Source: Lutispora sp003527145 (GTDB lineage: Bacteria; Bacillota; Clostridia; Lutisporales; Lutisporaceae). From it: a stretch of 64,000 bases of DNA. Both the position numbers and the translations under genes were made by a program. Positions 34,289-42,932 of the stretch are shown piece by piece. Where the stretch lies: NCBI GenBank assembly GCA_029983695.1, contig JASBZB010000003.1:62001-126000 (forward strand), written 5' to 3'. The notes beneath the pieces were generated by a model. The model ran no database searches and was not told where the DNA came from. It saw only the letters and a program-made list of their open reading frames with translations. How positions within the stretch are numbered: the stretch's first letter is position 1; every line of letters starts with the position of its first letter.

Positions 34289-34819
34289 ATGAAAAAGAAA
34301 GCGATAATCAGTTTAGTATTGATAGCAATGCTGGCCTTTGGTATAGGTGCAGGATCCTTCGCGTGGTTCACAAGCCAGGCAACAAGTGCAGATAATGTGT
34401 TTACGGCAGGTACATTGGAGATTAAGGCTAATGAAACAGTTCAGTTTAGCAAAGATATTTCTAATATATATCCAGTTTGGTCCGATTCCAATACCATAAA
34501 AATTAGCAATACTGGCACATTACCTTTGAAGTTTAGGGTAAGCATGACAACATCCAATGATACGGGGCTGTTCAGCGGCAATCATCCCCTTCAGATTAAA
34601 ATAAATGACGGTGAGTGGGTCAATGTTGGAGCATTCCAGCCTGTAGAATTCAATACACCTTTAGCAGCCGCAGGAGAAACAGATTTAGTTATGAGTTACA
34701 GACTTCCTGAAGGAGCAGACAATAGCTATCAAGGTAAAGCAGGCACACTAAACTTTACTTTTGATGCAACCCAGACCGAAAATCCAGGATGGACTCAGCA
34801 ATATACCCCAGCTAATTAA
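34289..34819 (+). CDS. TasA/camelysin-like secreted protein 1
   Basis: This 176-residue protein has a SipW-type signal region (MKKKAIISLVLIAMLAFGIG, then SFAWFTSQA) and the sequence DNVFTAGTLEIKA that follows it in this family. The mature part is a single beta-rich domain (NTGTLPLKFRVSM) like that of TasA and camelysin, which form extracellular fibres or surface proteins. A GGGAGGAAG site precedes the ATG. It lies 154 bases after sipW and is the shortest of the three related proteins, so it is the best candidate for the main fibre subunit. Confidence 0.88.
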   Translation: MKKKAIISLVLIAMLAFGIGAGSFAWFTSQATSADNVFTAGTLEIKANETVQFSKDISNIYPVWSDSNTIKISNTGTLPLKFRVSMTTSNDTGLFSGNHPLQIKINDGEWVNVGAFQPVEFNTPLAAAGETDLVMSYRLPEGADNSYQGKAGTLNFTFDATQTENPGWTQQYTPAN

Positions 34820-34857
34820 TTGTGCAGCTTGCTAAAAAGTAAATAGGAGGAGATTGA

Positions 34858-35940
34858 ATGAAAAAGAAATTTCTCGCTATGATGATAGCCGTAACTATAC
34901 TCTTTAGCTTAGCTGGGGTCGGCACCATGGCATGGTTTACCAGCCAGGCAGCCAGCACAGCAGCGTTCCAAGCAGGCACATTGGAGATAGAAGCCGGTGG
35001 TGGAGAGGGCACTATAGCAAACTTTACAATACAGAATTTGCAGCCATCCTTTAATTACGAAGCTGAAAATGACAGAAACGAGCCGCCGCAATATGCCTAT
35101 GAGCCCGAAAAAGGATATTTTGACCTGATAAATAAAGGTTCATTGTCCTCAAAGGTTTATAGATTGACAGTAGAAAATGTAAGACAGAATAACCTGACGG
35201 GAGAGCCGGTTAGCGATGCGTTATTCAATGATTTCTTGAAAAAACTGTATGTAGCTGTAACCGCAAAGGCTTATGATGGCGTTGAAGATGATATCCTCTA
35301 TGTAGGGAGCCTCTACAAAATGATATATGACAACGGAGGATATTTTGATCCCTTTATTTTTATGAATCAAGGAGATAATAGAAAGGTTGAATTTGCAGTA
35401 GCCCTTCATAAGAGTGCAGGCAACGAATTCCAGAAGCTAGGATTGAAGGCCGACTTCACTATACATGCAATGCAGGTAGAAGAGCCTCTGCCAGGTGAAG
35501 AGAATCCGACACAATATGCTGCATTATATAGCGGTCAGAACTTCTCGTTGAAAGCCAGAGAGGAATATCATACAGACGTTTATAATTCCCTGGATCCTGA
35601 TGTAGGTTTTAATGGATACGGATATACCTTCCAGTTCAACGAAACCCAAAAGACATTTAAATCTATGGAATTAGAGCTCCGTCATGAGTCTGATAATAAT
35701 CATGATGTGAAAGTAACAAGAGTCCTTCTGGTATTAGATAGATTGACTGAATTGGAAGGGTTGAATAGGAAGGATGTTGACTATAAAGAGGTATTGGGCT
35801 CCAACAATAAATATATATATATTAAGAAAGACGCTTTCTCATCTGATTGGAAATTGGTAAACGTAAGAGCCACATATACCAATGGTGATAATTCTGTTAT
35901 AGATACAGAATGGGTGCCTTACTTTATAAATGCAGACTAA
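34858..35940 (+). CDS. TasA/camelysin-like secreted protein 2
   Basis: This 360-residue protein starts with the same SipW-type signal (MKKKFLAMMIAVTILFSLAG, then TMAWFTSQA and FQAGTLEIEA). It has a longer mature part. Its first half keeps the camelysin-type core (KGYFDLINKGSLSSKVYRLTVENV), and the second half (about 220-358) is a further beta-rich region without a recognised motif. It may be a fibre-associated or anchoring subunit. It starts 38 bases after the first protein, with an AGGAGGAG site. A strong hairpin separates it from the third. Confidence 0.85.
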   Translation: MKKKFLAMMIAVTILFSLAGVGTMAWFTSQAASTAAFQAGTLEIEAGGGEGTIANFTIQNLQPSFNYEAENDRNEPPQYAYEPEKGYFDLINKGSLSSKVYRLTVENVRQNNLTGEPVSDALFNDFLKKLYVAVTAKAYDGVEDDILYVGSLYKMIYDNGGYFDPFIFMNQGDNRKVEFAVALHKSAGNEFQKLGLKADFTIHAMQVEEPLPGEENPTQYAALYSGQNFSLKAREEYHTDVYNSLDPDVGFNGYGYTFQFNETQKTFKSMELELRHESDNNHDVKVTRVLLVLDRLTELEGLNRKDVDYKEVLGSNNKYIYIKKDAFSSDWKLVNVRATYTNGDNSVIDTEWVPYFINAD

Positions 35941-35950
35941 ATAACTTCCC

Positions 35951-35984
35951 TATCCGCAGCCGGCATCATGGCCGGCTGCGGATA
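35951..35984 (+). terminator. Strong G+C-rich hairpin inside the operon
   Basis: A perfect 14-bp stem (35951-35964 with 35971-35984) has a six-base loop but no T-run. It may stabilise the upstream mRNA, cause partial termination or mark a processing point between the second and third secreted proteins. Confidence 0.65.
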
Positions 35985-36035
35985 AATCCTAATAAGCGTT
36001 TAGCCCAAGGAGGTAGATAAAAGAGAGGTGTTTTC

Positions 36036-37106
36036 ATGAAGAAAAGATTGATCTATATAATTCTTATACTATCCATAATGATGTACACATTAGGCCGCGG
36101 CTCCATATCATGGTTTATGAGCACTGCTTCCAGCGAAGCCAATGCCTTTACCGCAGGCACCCTCAATATGGCTATAGGAGAGGGGGAGAACGGTTCAGGG
36201 CAGATCGACCTTGGAGGACTGGCGCCTGATAGGGTATTGGAGCAAAGGACAAAGATAGTAAATAAGGGGACATTGCCCTGCGAATTATATGGTATAAGAT
36301 TTTCCCGGGACAGTATTGCCGGACTGGCCGATTTGTCGGATGCTTTGAATTTTCATATCTATTTTACCCATGGCAAAGATAAAGATATAACTGCTTTAGA
36401 CATTCCTGTATTTTACAATTATGTAGATACTATAAAAGAAGACCTCATAATTTTTTATCCAATAACAGTTGAATCAGAAGATGAAATAACCATGGTATTC
36501 AGGGCTGAACTGGATCTGATGCAGATAGAAGAAAGACATCGCGATGCAGAAGATAGCCTGCTGGAATTTGAAATATTGGCATCTCAATTGGGTACTCCTC
36601 TTGGGGAGCTATCGGAGCGCTATGTGCTTTTAGAAGGAGATAAAGTTGTGCAGGAGGCGCTGAATGGCCTGGATGACTCAGATGTGCTTGTAGTAGAGGA
36701 AGGGGAATACCAATGCGACAGACTGATTTTAGATGATAAAGAGAATATATCAATAGTCGGTATTGGAGAGGGAGATACACCGGAATTCAAGCATATAGAG
36801 GATAGCAATAATAGCAAGAAGAGCAATCCGGATCAATATTTCTTAAGTATTGAAAATTGCAGCGGCGTCATCATGAGAAATATATTCCTGGGCTATTATA
36901 AGGATAACAAAGCATTATCAGGTGAGGCTTCAACAAATGGAGCAAAGCTTAAAAAGCCTCTTTATATTGATGGTGACTATAATCAGGTTAATACTTATTT
37001 TTGCGGAGAATTTGAAGGAAAGGTTAATCAGGGACATATAGAGGTTATAGGGCGCAATAACATAATATTTATTGACGATAACCGATACAATCCACCTCGA
37101 TCATAG
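36036..37106 (+). CDS. TasA/camelysin-like secreted protein 3
   Basis: This 356-residue protein has the SipW-type signal (MKKRLIYIILILSIMMYTLG, then SISWFMSTASSEANAFTAGTL) and a camelysin-like region to about residue 190. The C-terminal part (about 195-350) has repeated short strands such as ISIVGIGEGDTPEFKHI and CSGVIMRNIFLGYY, the style of a parallel beta-helix. So it may combine a fibre-type domain with a beta-helix that binds a sugar or partner. A GGAGGTAGATAAAAGAGAGG leader precedes the ATG. The SLH-anchored protein follows after 22 bases. Confidence 0.8.
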   Translation: MKKRLIYIILILSIMMYTLGRGSISWFMSTASSEANAFTAGTLNMAIGEGENGSGQIDLGGLAPDRVLEQRTKIVNKGTLPCELYGIRFSRDSIAGLADLSDALNFHIYFTHGKDKDITALDIPVFYNYVDTIKEDLIIFYPITVESEDEITMVFRAELDLMQIEERHRDAEDSLLEFEILASQLGTPLGELSERYVLLEGDKVVQEALNGLDDSDVLVVEEGEYQCDRLILDDKENISIVGIGEGDTPEFKHIEDSNNSKKSNPDQYFLSIENCSGVIMRNIFLGYYKDNKALSGEASTNGAKLKKPLYIDGDYNQVNTYFCGEFEGKVNQGHIEVIGRNNIIFIDDNRYNPPRS

Positions 37107-37128
37107 ATGAGAGAGAAGGTGATCAATT

Positions 37129-38334
37129 TTGTGGCGTAAGAAGGCCTATTTATTCTTATCGGTATTTATACTCATATTTTGCTCATTGGGATTTGCTACT
37201 GTCTCGGCAGATGAAGGAAATATAATAAATATTGACCTGACATCCGGCGGAAGCAGATCGGGAGCCCTATTTGGCGGCGGCATGCTGCTGGCTCCCGGCG
37301 TATCTCAAAACGGCATCATGAGGATAAACAATCAAACGGGGCAGACTGTAATTGTGAGAAGCTTAGCCTTGTCACAAAACGAGATAAGGGGAAAAGACGG
37401 AGCCATCATTGAGGATAAAGAAAACGAATACTATAAGGCTTTTGTAAATAATATTGAGTTTGATATAAAGGTCAAATTTGGTGGATTGATACCTTATAGA
37501 AAAACCATTACATTGGGACAATGGATGGAGACGGCGTTAGAATTGGGCATGGGAAGTACAAAGATTAAAAACGGCCAATCAGTGGATATCGACTTTACGG
37601 TGAAGATGCTGGGCGGGGCGGGAAATACAGCCCAGGGGATATCAGCCAAAGCTGATATTACGGCAGTATTGGCGGGAGATAAGGATGATGAAGAACCCGT
37701 AAAGCCTCCAAAGGACAAAGATGACGACGATGACGGCGGTGTCAGAACGGCGGCGGCAGCAAAGGCGCCTGAAAAGCCAAAGCATATTCATATCTTTAAC
37801 GATATAGACGGTCACTGGGCTGAGGATTATATTCATAAATTAGGCTGTGACTTAGGGTATGTGAACGGCTATGGAGACGGAGCCTTCAGGCCGGATAGAA
37901 ATATTGCAAGGGCTGAGGCGGCAAAGATCATTGTCAATGTGAAGAAGCTGAAGCCGGAGGAGGGCAAAGCGGGGTATAAGGATAGATTGTTCTTTGCTAA
38001 TTGGGCAAAGCCTTATATCTATACGGCTACTAAACATGGCATAGCAAAGGGCTATCCTGACGGACAATTCAAACCCAAGAAGGAGATCACCAGAGACGAG
38101 GCTGTAGCTATGATAATAAGGGCTTTTTATGATGATAAAGAAGAAGCTGCAAGCATCCTCTCAGGAGTTTTTAACGATGAGAAAACCTTTCCGATGTGGA
38201 GCAAAGGATACCTGGCCAAGGCATACAAGGAAGGGATAATCAACGGTTATCCTGACGGAAGCTTTAAACCGCTCGGTAAAATAACGAGGGCTGAATTTGT
38301 ATCCATTATCGTAAGATATTTAGATAAAGAGTAA
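37129..38334 (+). CDS. SLH-anchored surface protein of the SipW operon
   Basis: This 401-residue protein has an N-terminal signal peptide (AYLFLSVFILIFCSLGFATV) and a beta-rich domain (about 30-185). An acidic linker (KPPKDKDDDDDGG) leads to three SLH domains (about 220-400, with YVNGYGDGAFRPDRNIARAE, IAKGYPDGQFKPKKEITRDE and IINGYPDGSFKPLGKITRAE). SLH domains bind pyruvylated secondary cell-wall polymer. It probably fixes the secreted fibre proteins to the wall, an inference from operon position. Translation starts at TTG 37129 behind GAGAAGGTGAT. The ordinary signal suggests cleavage by a normal signal peptidase. Confidence 0.9.
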   Translation: MWRKKAYLFLSVFILIFCSLGFATVSADEGNIINIDLTSGGSRSGALFGGGMLLAPGVSQNGIMRINNQTGQTVIVRSLALSQNEIRGKDGAIIEDKENEYYKAFVNNIEFDIKVKFGGLIPYRKTITLGQWMETALELGMGSTKIKNGQSVDIDFTVKMLGGAGNTAQGISAKADITAVLAGDKDDEEPVKPPKDKDDDDDGGVRTAAAAKAPEKPKHIHIFNDIDGHWAEDYIHKLGCDLGYVNGYGDGAFRPDRNIARAEAAKIIVNVKKLKPEEGKAGYKDRLFFANWAKPYIYTATKHGIAKGYPDGQFKPKKEITRDEAVAMIIRAFYDDKEEAASILSGVFNDEKTFPMWSKGYLAKAYKEGIINGYPDGSFKPLGKITRAEFVSIIVRYLDKE

Positions 38335-38352
38335 TACGGGGAGGGAGATTGT

Positions 38353-39756
38353 ATGAAAGTAAGCAAAAAAGCTTTAAATATTCTTGGAGTTGCTTTGGTA
38401 TATACTGTGACATCTTCCTTTGTAGCATTGATGCCCCAAGATTTGATAGCTACAAAATCATATTTCAATGTAAGCGGGCGTGTAAATGCTGCAATAAACA
38501 CTTTAAAATCAGATAAAATTATTTATGTGGATGCAGAAAGCTTCGATGCAAAGAAATGGATACAAACCGGTGCTGCAAATATATATATCATTAATGCCAG
38601 GGATGATGGGAAGCCAATTGTAGTATATTTTGAAATAATAGGCAATCTCAGAAATTTGATAGGGGGAATAAGCCCTATAAAAGTATATCCCGGAGATAAG
38701 GGTGAAGAGCTTGTGATGCCCATAAGGGATATCAGCATGTTTGAGCTTAGGGATAATACTTTTTCCGGCACTATTAAGGTAAGAGCATTCAATGATTATA
38801 TAAATGATTTTGAAATAGAGATTCCAGAGGTAGAGGGCAATGATATTCTATGTATGAGGAGAGACCAATGGCCGTACGGCGGCGGTGAAACCTCTCTTAT
38901 GAGCATGCAGACAGATGGTGCGATGGCTATTGATATTTTAGGCAAGTATAACATCAATACCTATAAGGATATGGCTAAGTTCATTAATGACTTTGAGATA
39001 TTGGAGGAAAAGTTTAATGATCTGCAAAAGTCATACGATGCTTTGCTTGCAGAGAAAGAAGAATTGATCAAGGAAAAGGAAGAGCTTATGAGAAACAATG
39101 AGGCTCTATCCAATGATAAGGAACAGCTTCTTGGAGAAATTGACAGGATCAAAAATGAAAAGGATCAGCTGGCCCGGGATTATGAGTCATTGAGTAAAGA
39201 CGCTGAGAGGCTCAGGAACCATACCTGCCCGAGTCCGTCAACGGGAGGTTCCCCTATACCGGCCCAGCCGCCGGCGCCTGCAGAACCAATACCGACGGAC
39301 CCTGTACCAACGGACCCTGTACCGACGGACCCTGTACCAACAGACCCTGTACCTACGGATCCTGTACCTACGGATCCTATCCCCGGCGACCCGACACCTG
39401 AAGAGCCTACACCCACCGAGCCTGCTCCAAGTGACCCGGAACCGACAGAGCCGCCGGCACCTTCAGAACCGACGCCTGCCGATCCAGCTCCCGGTGATCC
39501 GGCACCGGCTGAACCAGCACCGGCTGAGCCAGAGCCCGCAGATCCGGGCGGTGAAGATGGTGGCGGTGGTTCACAACCGGGCAATGCAGATATAATAGAT
39601 AACGGAAGCAAGGATGATGATGATGCGGGCGAAGTGATGCCGGAGGATGCCGGAAATGACAATGTTCCGCCCGATGATGGCGGAGCGAAGCCAGATGGAG
39701 ATAATGTATCAAGTGCAATAAAGGACATGGCGGATAAGCTGAAAAACTATATATGA
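38353..39756 (+). CDS. Secreted coiled-coil and proline-rich repeat protein
   Basis: This 467-residue protein has four parts: an N-terminal hydrophobic signal or anchor (ALNILGVALVYTVTSSFVAL), a beta-rich domain (about 35-180), a coiled coil (about 205-290, with repeated KEELIKEKEELM pattern) and a long Pro/Thr/Asp/Glu-rich region (about 300-400) built on PTDPV and PAEPAP units. The acidic C-terminus ends in an amphipathic helix. The proline region probably spans the wall. I do not recognise the family. It is the last gene of the riboswitch-controlled operon, starting 18 bases after the SLH protein, and is followed by a terminator. Confidence 0.8.
   Translation: MKVSKKALNILGVALVYTVTSSFVALMPQDLIATKSYFNVSGRVNAAINTLKSDKIIYVDAESFDAKKWIQTGAANIYIINARDDGKPIVVYFEIIGNLRNLIGGISPIKVYPGDKGEELVMPIRDISMFELRDNTFSGTIKVRAFNDYINDFEIEIPEVEGNDILCMRRDQWPYGGGETSLMSMQTDGAMAIDILGKYNINTYKDMAKFINDFEILEEKFNDLQKSYDALLAEKEELIKEKEELMRNNEALSNDKEQLLGEIDRIKNEKDQLARDYESLSKDAERLRNHTCPSPSTGGSPIPAQPPAPAEPIPTDPVPTDPVPTDPVPTDPVPTDPVPTDPIPGDPTPEEPTPTEPAPSDPEPTEPPAPSEPTPADPAPGDPAPAEPAPAEPEPADPGGEDGGGGSQPGNADIIDNGSKDDDDAGEVMPEDAGNDNVPPDDGGAKPDGDNVSSAIKDMADKLKNYI
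39292..39381 (+). repeat. 15-bp tandem repeats encoding PTDPV
   Basis: Six near-identical 15-base units (for example CCTGTACCGACGGAC) encode PTDPV or PTDPI. They differ mostly at third codon positions. Such arrays readily gain or lose units, which would change the length of the wall-spanning segment. Confidence 0.9.
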
Positions 39757-39763
39757 TAATTTT

Positions 39764-39803
39764 AAATATAATCACTCTCGGCGGAGTGATTATATTTATT
39801 TTT
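39764..39803 (+). terminator. Rho-independent terminator of the SipW operon
   Basis: A perfect 14-bp stem (39764-39777 with 39784-39797) encloses a six-base loop and is followed by T-rich DNA. Confidence 0.9.
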
Positions 39804-39910
39804 ACCCTATAGGAAACCGCCATTAAATATCTTTTCTTACACATTTCATTATTATATAATGAGGTATAGGGGCTGTGGCCTCAATACGAAATAAATGAGG
39901 TGATATTGCT

Positions 39911-41068
39911 ATGATACTTATAAAAAACGGCAAAATACTTACAATGGCCGGCAAGGATTATGAAATGGGAAGCGTGCTTATAGATAACGGCAAGATAATA
40001 GCTGTCGGCAAATCTGTAGAAGCACCGGAAGATGCCTTGGTAATGGATGCAGAGGGCAAAATAGTAATGCCCGGTATGATAGATGCTCACTGCCATCTGG
40101 GAATGTGGGAAGATTCCATAGGCTTTGAGGGGGCAGACGGCAATGAAATGACAGACCCTGTTACACCCCAGCTTAGAGCTATAGACTCTATAAATCCTAT
40201 GGACAGAACCTTTGAAGAAGCGCGGGAAGGCGGCATAACTACGGTATGCACCGGCCCGGGCAGCGCCAATGTAATAGGCGGCACATTTGCGATCATTAAG
40301 ACCTATGGTAAAAGAATCGATGATATGATAGTCAAAGAACCTGCAGCCATGAAGATTGCCTTTGGGGAAAATCCTAAAAGGGTTTATTCTGAAAGGAAGC
40401 AGTCCCCGTCAACCAGGATGGCTACCGCAGCCATATTGAGAGAACAGCTTATGAAAGCCAAAGCCTACAAGGAAAAGCTGGAAAAGGCCAAGGAGGATAC
40501 GGATAAGAAGCCGGAGCTGGATATAAAGATGGAGGCATTGCAGAAGGTCATCAATAAGGAAATACCCTTGAAAGCCCATGCTCACAGAGCGGATGACATA
40601 TTCACAGCCATAAGGATTGCAAAGGAGTTTGATGTGGATATCACATTAGATCATTGCACGGAAGGCCATCTCATAGCTGATGAACTGGCCAAGGAAGGGA
40701 AATATGTGATAAGCGGACCCCACCTGACGGAAAGATCAAAGCACGAATTAAAGAACAAAACCTTTGAATCTCCTGTGGCGCTTTGGAAGGCAGGAGTTAA
40801 GTTCTGCATAATGACGGATCATCCTGTTATACCGATCCAGCATTTGCCTATCTGCGCCGGTTTTGTTGCCAAAGAAGGCCTGGATGAAATGGAAGCTTTG
40901 AAAGCCATCACAATCTATCCTGCCGAGATACTTGGCATAGCTGACAGGGTGGGCAGCATCGAAGTTGGAAAGGATGCGGATATCGCTATATTTGATGGGT
41001 ATCCCTTCAATACAACCGCCAAAACGGAAGCAGTGCTGATAGACGGACAAGTTGTTTATCGAAGGTGA
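39911..41068 (+). CDS. Amidohydrolase family protein
   Basis: This 385-residue protein has the metal-dependent hydrolase fold: an N-terminal beta-sandwich (GKIIAVGKSVEAP), the metal motif IDAHCHLGMWE and a later DHCTEGH segment. MTDHPVIP probably holds the catalytic aspartate. The C-terminal SIEVGKDADIAIFDGYPFN is standard. It resembles imidazolonepropionase-like and aryldialkylphosphatase-like amidohydrolases, but the substrate cannot be stated. A GAGGTGAT site precedes the ATG. It stands alone between two terminated units. Confidence 0.88.
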   Translation: MILIKNGKILTMAGKDYEMGSVLIDNGKIIAVGKSVEAPEDALVMDAEGKIVMPGMIDAHCHLGMWEDSIGFEGADGNEMTDPVTPQLRAIDSINPMDRTFEEAREGGITTVCTGPGSANVIGGTFAIIKTYGKRIDDMIVKEPAAMKIAFGENPKRVYSERKQSPSTRMATAAILREQLMKAKAYKEKLEKAKEDTDKKPELDIKMEALQKVINKEIPLKAHAHRADDIFTAIRIAKEFDVDITLDHCTEGHLIADELAKEGKYVISGPHLTERSKHELKNKTFESPVALWKAGVKFCIMTDHPVIPIQHLPICAGFVAKEGLDEMEALKAITIYPAEILGIADRVGSIEVGKDADIAIFDGYPFNTTAKTEAVLIDGQVVYRR

Positions 41069-41181
41069 TATATAAGCTGTTAGGTCATCGCATGGTAGGA
41101 AGCCTGTTCATAGATTTCTTCAATGTCGGCATAATTACGACATTTATGAATTTTGTAAAATAAAAATTTTGTAAAAAAACA

Positions 41182-41210
41182 TTGACGCAAAATTAACATT
41201 GTAATATAAT
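41182..41210 (+). promoter_or_regulatory. SigA-type promoter of the FMN riboswitch transcript
   Basis: TTGACG (41182-41187) and TATAAT (41205-41210) are separated by exactly 17 bases, about 26 bases before the aptamer. Confidence 0.88.
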
Positions 41211-41235
41211 ATAAATGAAAATTGAATATTTTCTA

Positions 41236-41342
41236 ATCTTCAGGGACGGGTGCAATTCCCTACCGGCGGTACAGCCCGCGAGCCGAATGGCAGATCCGGT
41301 TAGATTCCGGAGCCGACAGTAAAGTCTGGATGGAAGAAGGTT
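41236..41342 (+). ncRNA. FMN riboswitch (RFN element)
   Basis: The conserved RFN blocks appear in order: TCAGGGACGGGTG, ATTCCCTACCGGCGGT, AGCCCGCGAGCC, TCCGGTTAGATTCCGGAGCC, GACAGTAAAGTC and GGATGGAAGAAGG. A terminator follows at 41370-41397. The controlled gene is ribU, about 380 bases after the terminator, with a dispersed repeat in between. FMN binding should favour termination and shut off riboflavin uptake. Confidence 0.97.
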
Positions 41343-41369
41343 TATTTTTATTGGTATTGTATGAAATGA

Positions 41370-41397
41370 GTCCCTGATGTAATCGGGGACTTTTTTT
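41370..41397 (+). terminator. FMN riboswitch terminator
   Basis: GTCCCTGAT (41370-41378) pairs with ATCGGGGAC (41382-41390), including a G-U pair, and seven T follow. Confidence 0.93.
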
Positions 41398-41400
41398 GAT

Positions 41401-41760
41401 GGGAACGGAGAGCATGGATTAATGCTGGAACATTTTCTGATCCTATATATAAACAGGAATTTTGTGAAGAAACTTAGAGTAAGCAAGTTTACCCCGTTCT
41501 ACCGTACCTAAGCCTTCAGTTTTTATTAACTGCAGGCAAGGCACGCTACGAACCCGATTGACATTTCTAACATTCAGTCGGAGATAAACTCCACCTGAAT
41601 GAAGAACTGCCTTACTTAGTCTTAGGTTCGTAGCTCTCATTCCTGTATGATATAGCATTAGAAAAATACCTTCCGTGTTTTTTAGTGAAATTCAGTGTCC
41701 CTCAGTGGTTCCAAAAAAGTCCCAAAAGGAATACATTCACCCTGAGCTCTGAGCTCTATT
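41401..41760. repeat. Composite dispersed repeat, copy 3, in the ribU leader
   Basis: The outer arms are GGGAACGGAGAGCATGG at the left and CCTTCCGTGTTTTTTAG, CAGTGGTTCC, AAAAGGAATAC and GAGCTCTGAGCTC at the right. Nested inside is a 192-base element (41454-41645) bounded by CAGGAAT and ATTCCTG. A version of the same element, reversed, lies in copy 4 at 44189-44323. The whole unit lies between the riboswitch terminator and ribU. Confidence 0.78.
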
Positions 41761-41776
41761 ATAAGGAGGCAAAAAA

Positions 41777-42352
41777 ATGAGAAACTCAAAACTTCAGTTG
41801 GTAACAAAAATAGGTATTCTATCCGCATTGGCATTCCTCTTGTACTTAATTGAATTTCCTCTTCCTTTATTTCCGCCGTTTTTAAAGATTGATTTAGGGG
41901 ATTTGCCCGCTATTATTGGTGCTTTTGCTCTTGGACCATGGGTAGGAGTCATGATAGAGCTTATAAAGAATATACTTCATCTGGTTGTCCGTTCATCAAC
42001 AGGCGGAATCGGAGAAGTAGGAAATTTCCTTACAGGCTCAGCTTATGTGTTGGTTGCGGCATCGATGTACTTTAGAAATAAAAGCAGGAAGACTGCTATA
42101 TTAGGCTTGACCATAGGTACAATAATTATGGCGGCAGCCATGTGCTTTTTCAACTTCTTTATTTTGATACCGGCTTTCACCAACAGCCCGGTTTCTATGG
42201 ATAATATACCTCTTATACTTACGGCTATACTGCCTTTTAATTTGATAAAAGGTGTAGTTTTATCCATAGTCACCTTGATGCTCTACAAGAGCTTATCCCC
42301 TATACTTCATGCTGATGTTTATAACGAAGTGGCAGATAAAAGAGCCAGATAA
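41777..42352 (+). CDS. ribU: Riboflavin ECF transporter S component
   Basis: This 191-residue membrane protein has about six helices and the RibU pattern. The N-terminal helix LVTKIGILSALAFLLYLIEFPLPLFP is followed by KIDLGDLPAIIGAFALGPW and IELIKNILHLVVRSSTGGIGE. It binds riboflavin and works with the shared EcfAA'T module, not encoded in this window. Control by the FMN riboswitch upstream confirms the substrate. A TAAGGAGG site precedes the ATG. A hairpin follows. Confidence 0.94.
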   Translation: MRNSKLQLVTKIGILSALAFLLYLIEFPLPLFPPFLKIDLGDLPAIIGAFALGPWVGVMIELIKNILHLVVRSSTGGIGEVGNFLTGSAYVLVAASMYFRNKSRKTAILGLTIGTIIMAAAMCFFNFFILIPAFTNSPVSMDNIPLILTAILPFNLIKGVVLSIVTLMLYKSLSPILHADVYNEVADKRAR

Positions 42353-42403
42353 GGTATACTTTTAGCAAAAAATGAAATATAATAATTAAAATGAAAAAAA
42401 TAT

Positions 42404-42427
42404 CCGGAGCAAAGCATCTTGCTCCGG
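42404..42427 (+). terminator. Hairpin after ribU
   Basis: CCGGAGCAA (42404-42412) pairs with TTGCTCCGG (42419-42427). The T-run is poor. It lies 26 bases before the tsaE start. Confidence 0.65.
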
Positions 42428-42452
42428 TATTTGCATTGTGCTGGAGGTTATT

Positions 42453-42932
42453 ATGCTTAGTATTATTTCTAAAAATGCAGAAGATACATATAAATTAGGA
42501 GAAAGATTGGGCAGATTGCTTTTCCCCGGCAGCATAGTCTGCCTTACGGGGGACTTAGGAGCAGGCAAGACAGCTTTTGCTCAAGGCATAGGAAAAGGCC
42601 TGGGAGTATCGGAGCATGTTATAAGCCCAACCTATACAATCATTAATGAATACACTTCCGGAAGGATTCCCCTTTATCATTTTGATGTATATAGATTAGG
42701 AAGCTCCGACGAGATGTATGAATTGGGCTGCGATGAGTATCTATATGGGGACGGGGCGACGGTGCTGGAGTGGGCGGATAGTGTGGAGGATGTGATACCG
42801 GCCCAGCGGCTCTGGATAACCATTAGAAAGCTGGAAAATCAAGACCAGCGGGAAATAAGGATGGAAGCTTCAGGTTTGGCTTATGAAAACCTATTGAAGG
42901 AGATGGAGAAGGATGAGAATATTAGCTATTGA
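42453..42932 (+). CDS. tsaE: tRNA threonylcarbamoyladenosine biosynthesis ATPase TsaE
   Basis: This 159-residue P-loop protein has Walker A TGDLGAGKTAFAQG and the conserved SPTYTIINEY and LYHFDVYRL. TsaE, TsaB, TsaD and TsaC make the t6A modification at position 37 of tRNAs that read ANN codons. I chose ATG 42453 because GGAGG at 42443-42447 lies just before it; an in-frame GTG at 42438 precedes that site. It overlaps the tsaB-rimI gene by 20 bases. tsaD is encoded at 46957-47970. Confidence 0.95.
   Translation: MLSIISKNAEDTYKLGERLGRLLFPGSIVCLTGDLGAGKTAFAQGIGKGLGVSEHVISPTYTIINEYTSGRIPLYHFDVYRLGSSDEMYELGCDEYLYGDGATVLEWADSVEDVIPAQRLWITIRKLENQDQREIRMEASGLAYENLLKEMEKDENISY

Noticed and set aside
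39292..39381. CRISPR array
   Set aside because: The repeats are contiguous 15-bp codon repeats without spacers and lie in a reading frame.
39180..39728. A long minus-strand frame rich in Gly and Ser opposite the proline-rich gene
   Set aside because: It is the shadow of the 15-bp repeat array. It lacks a ribosome site, and the plus-strand protein has a clear signal, coiled coil and operon position.
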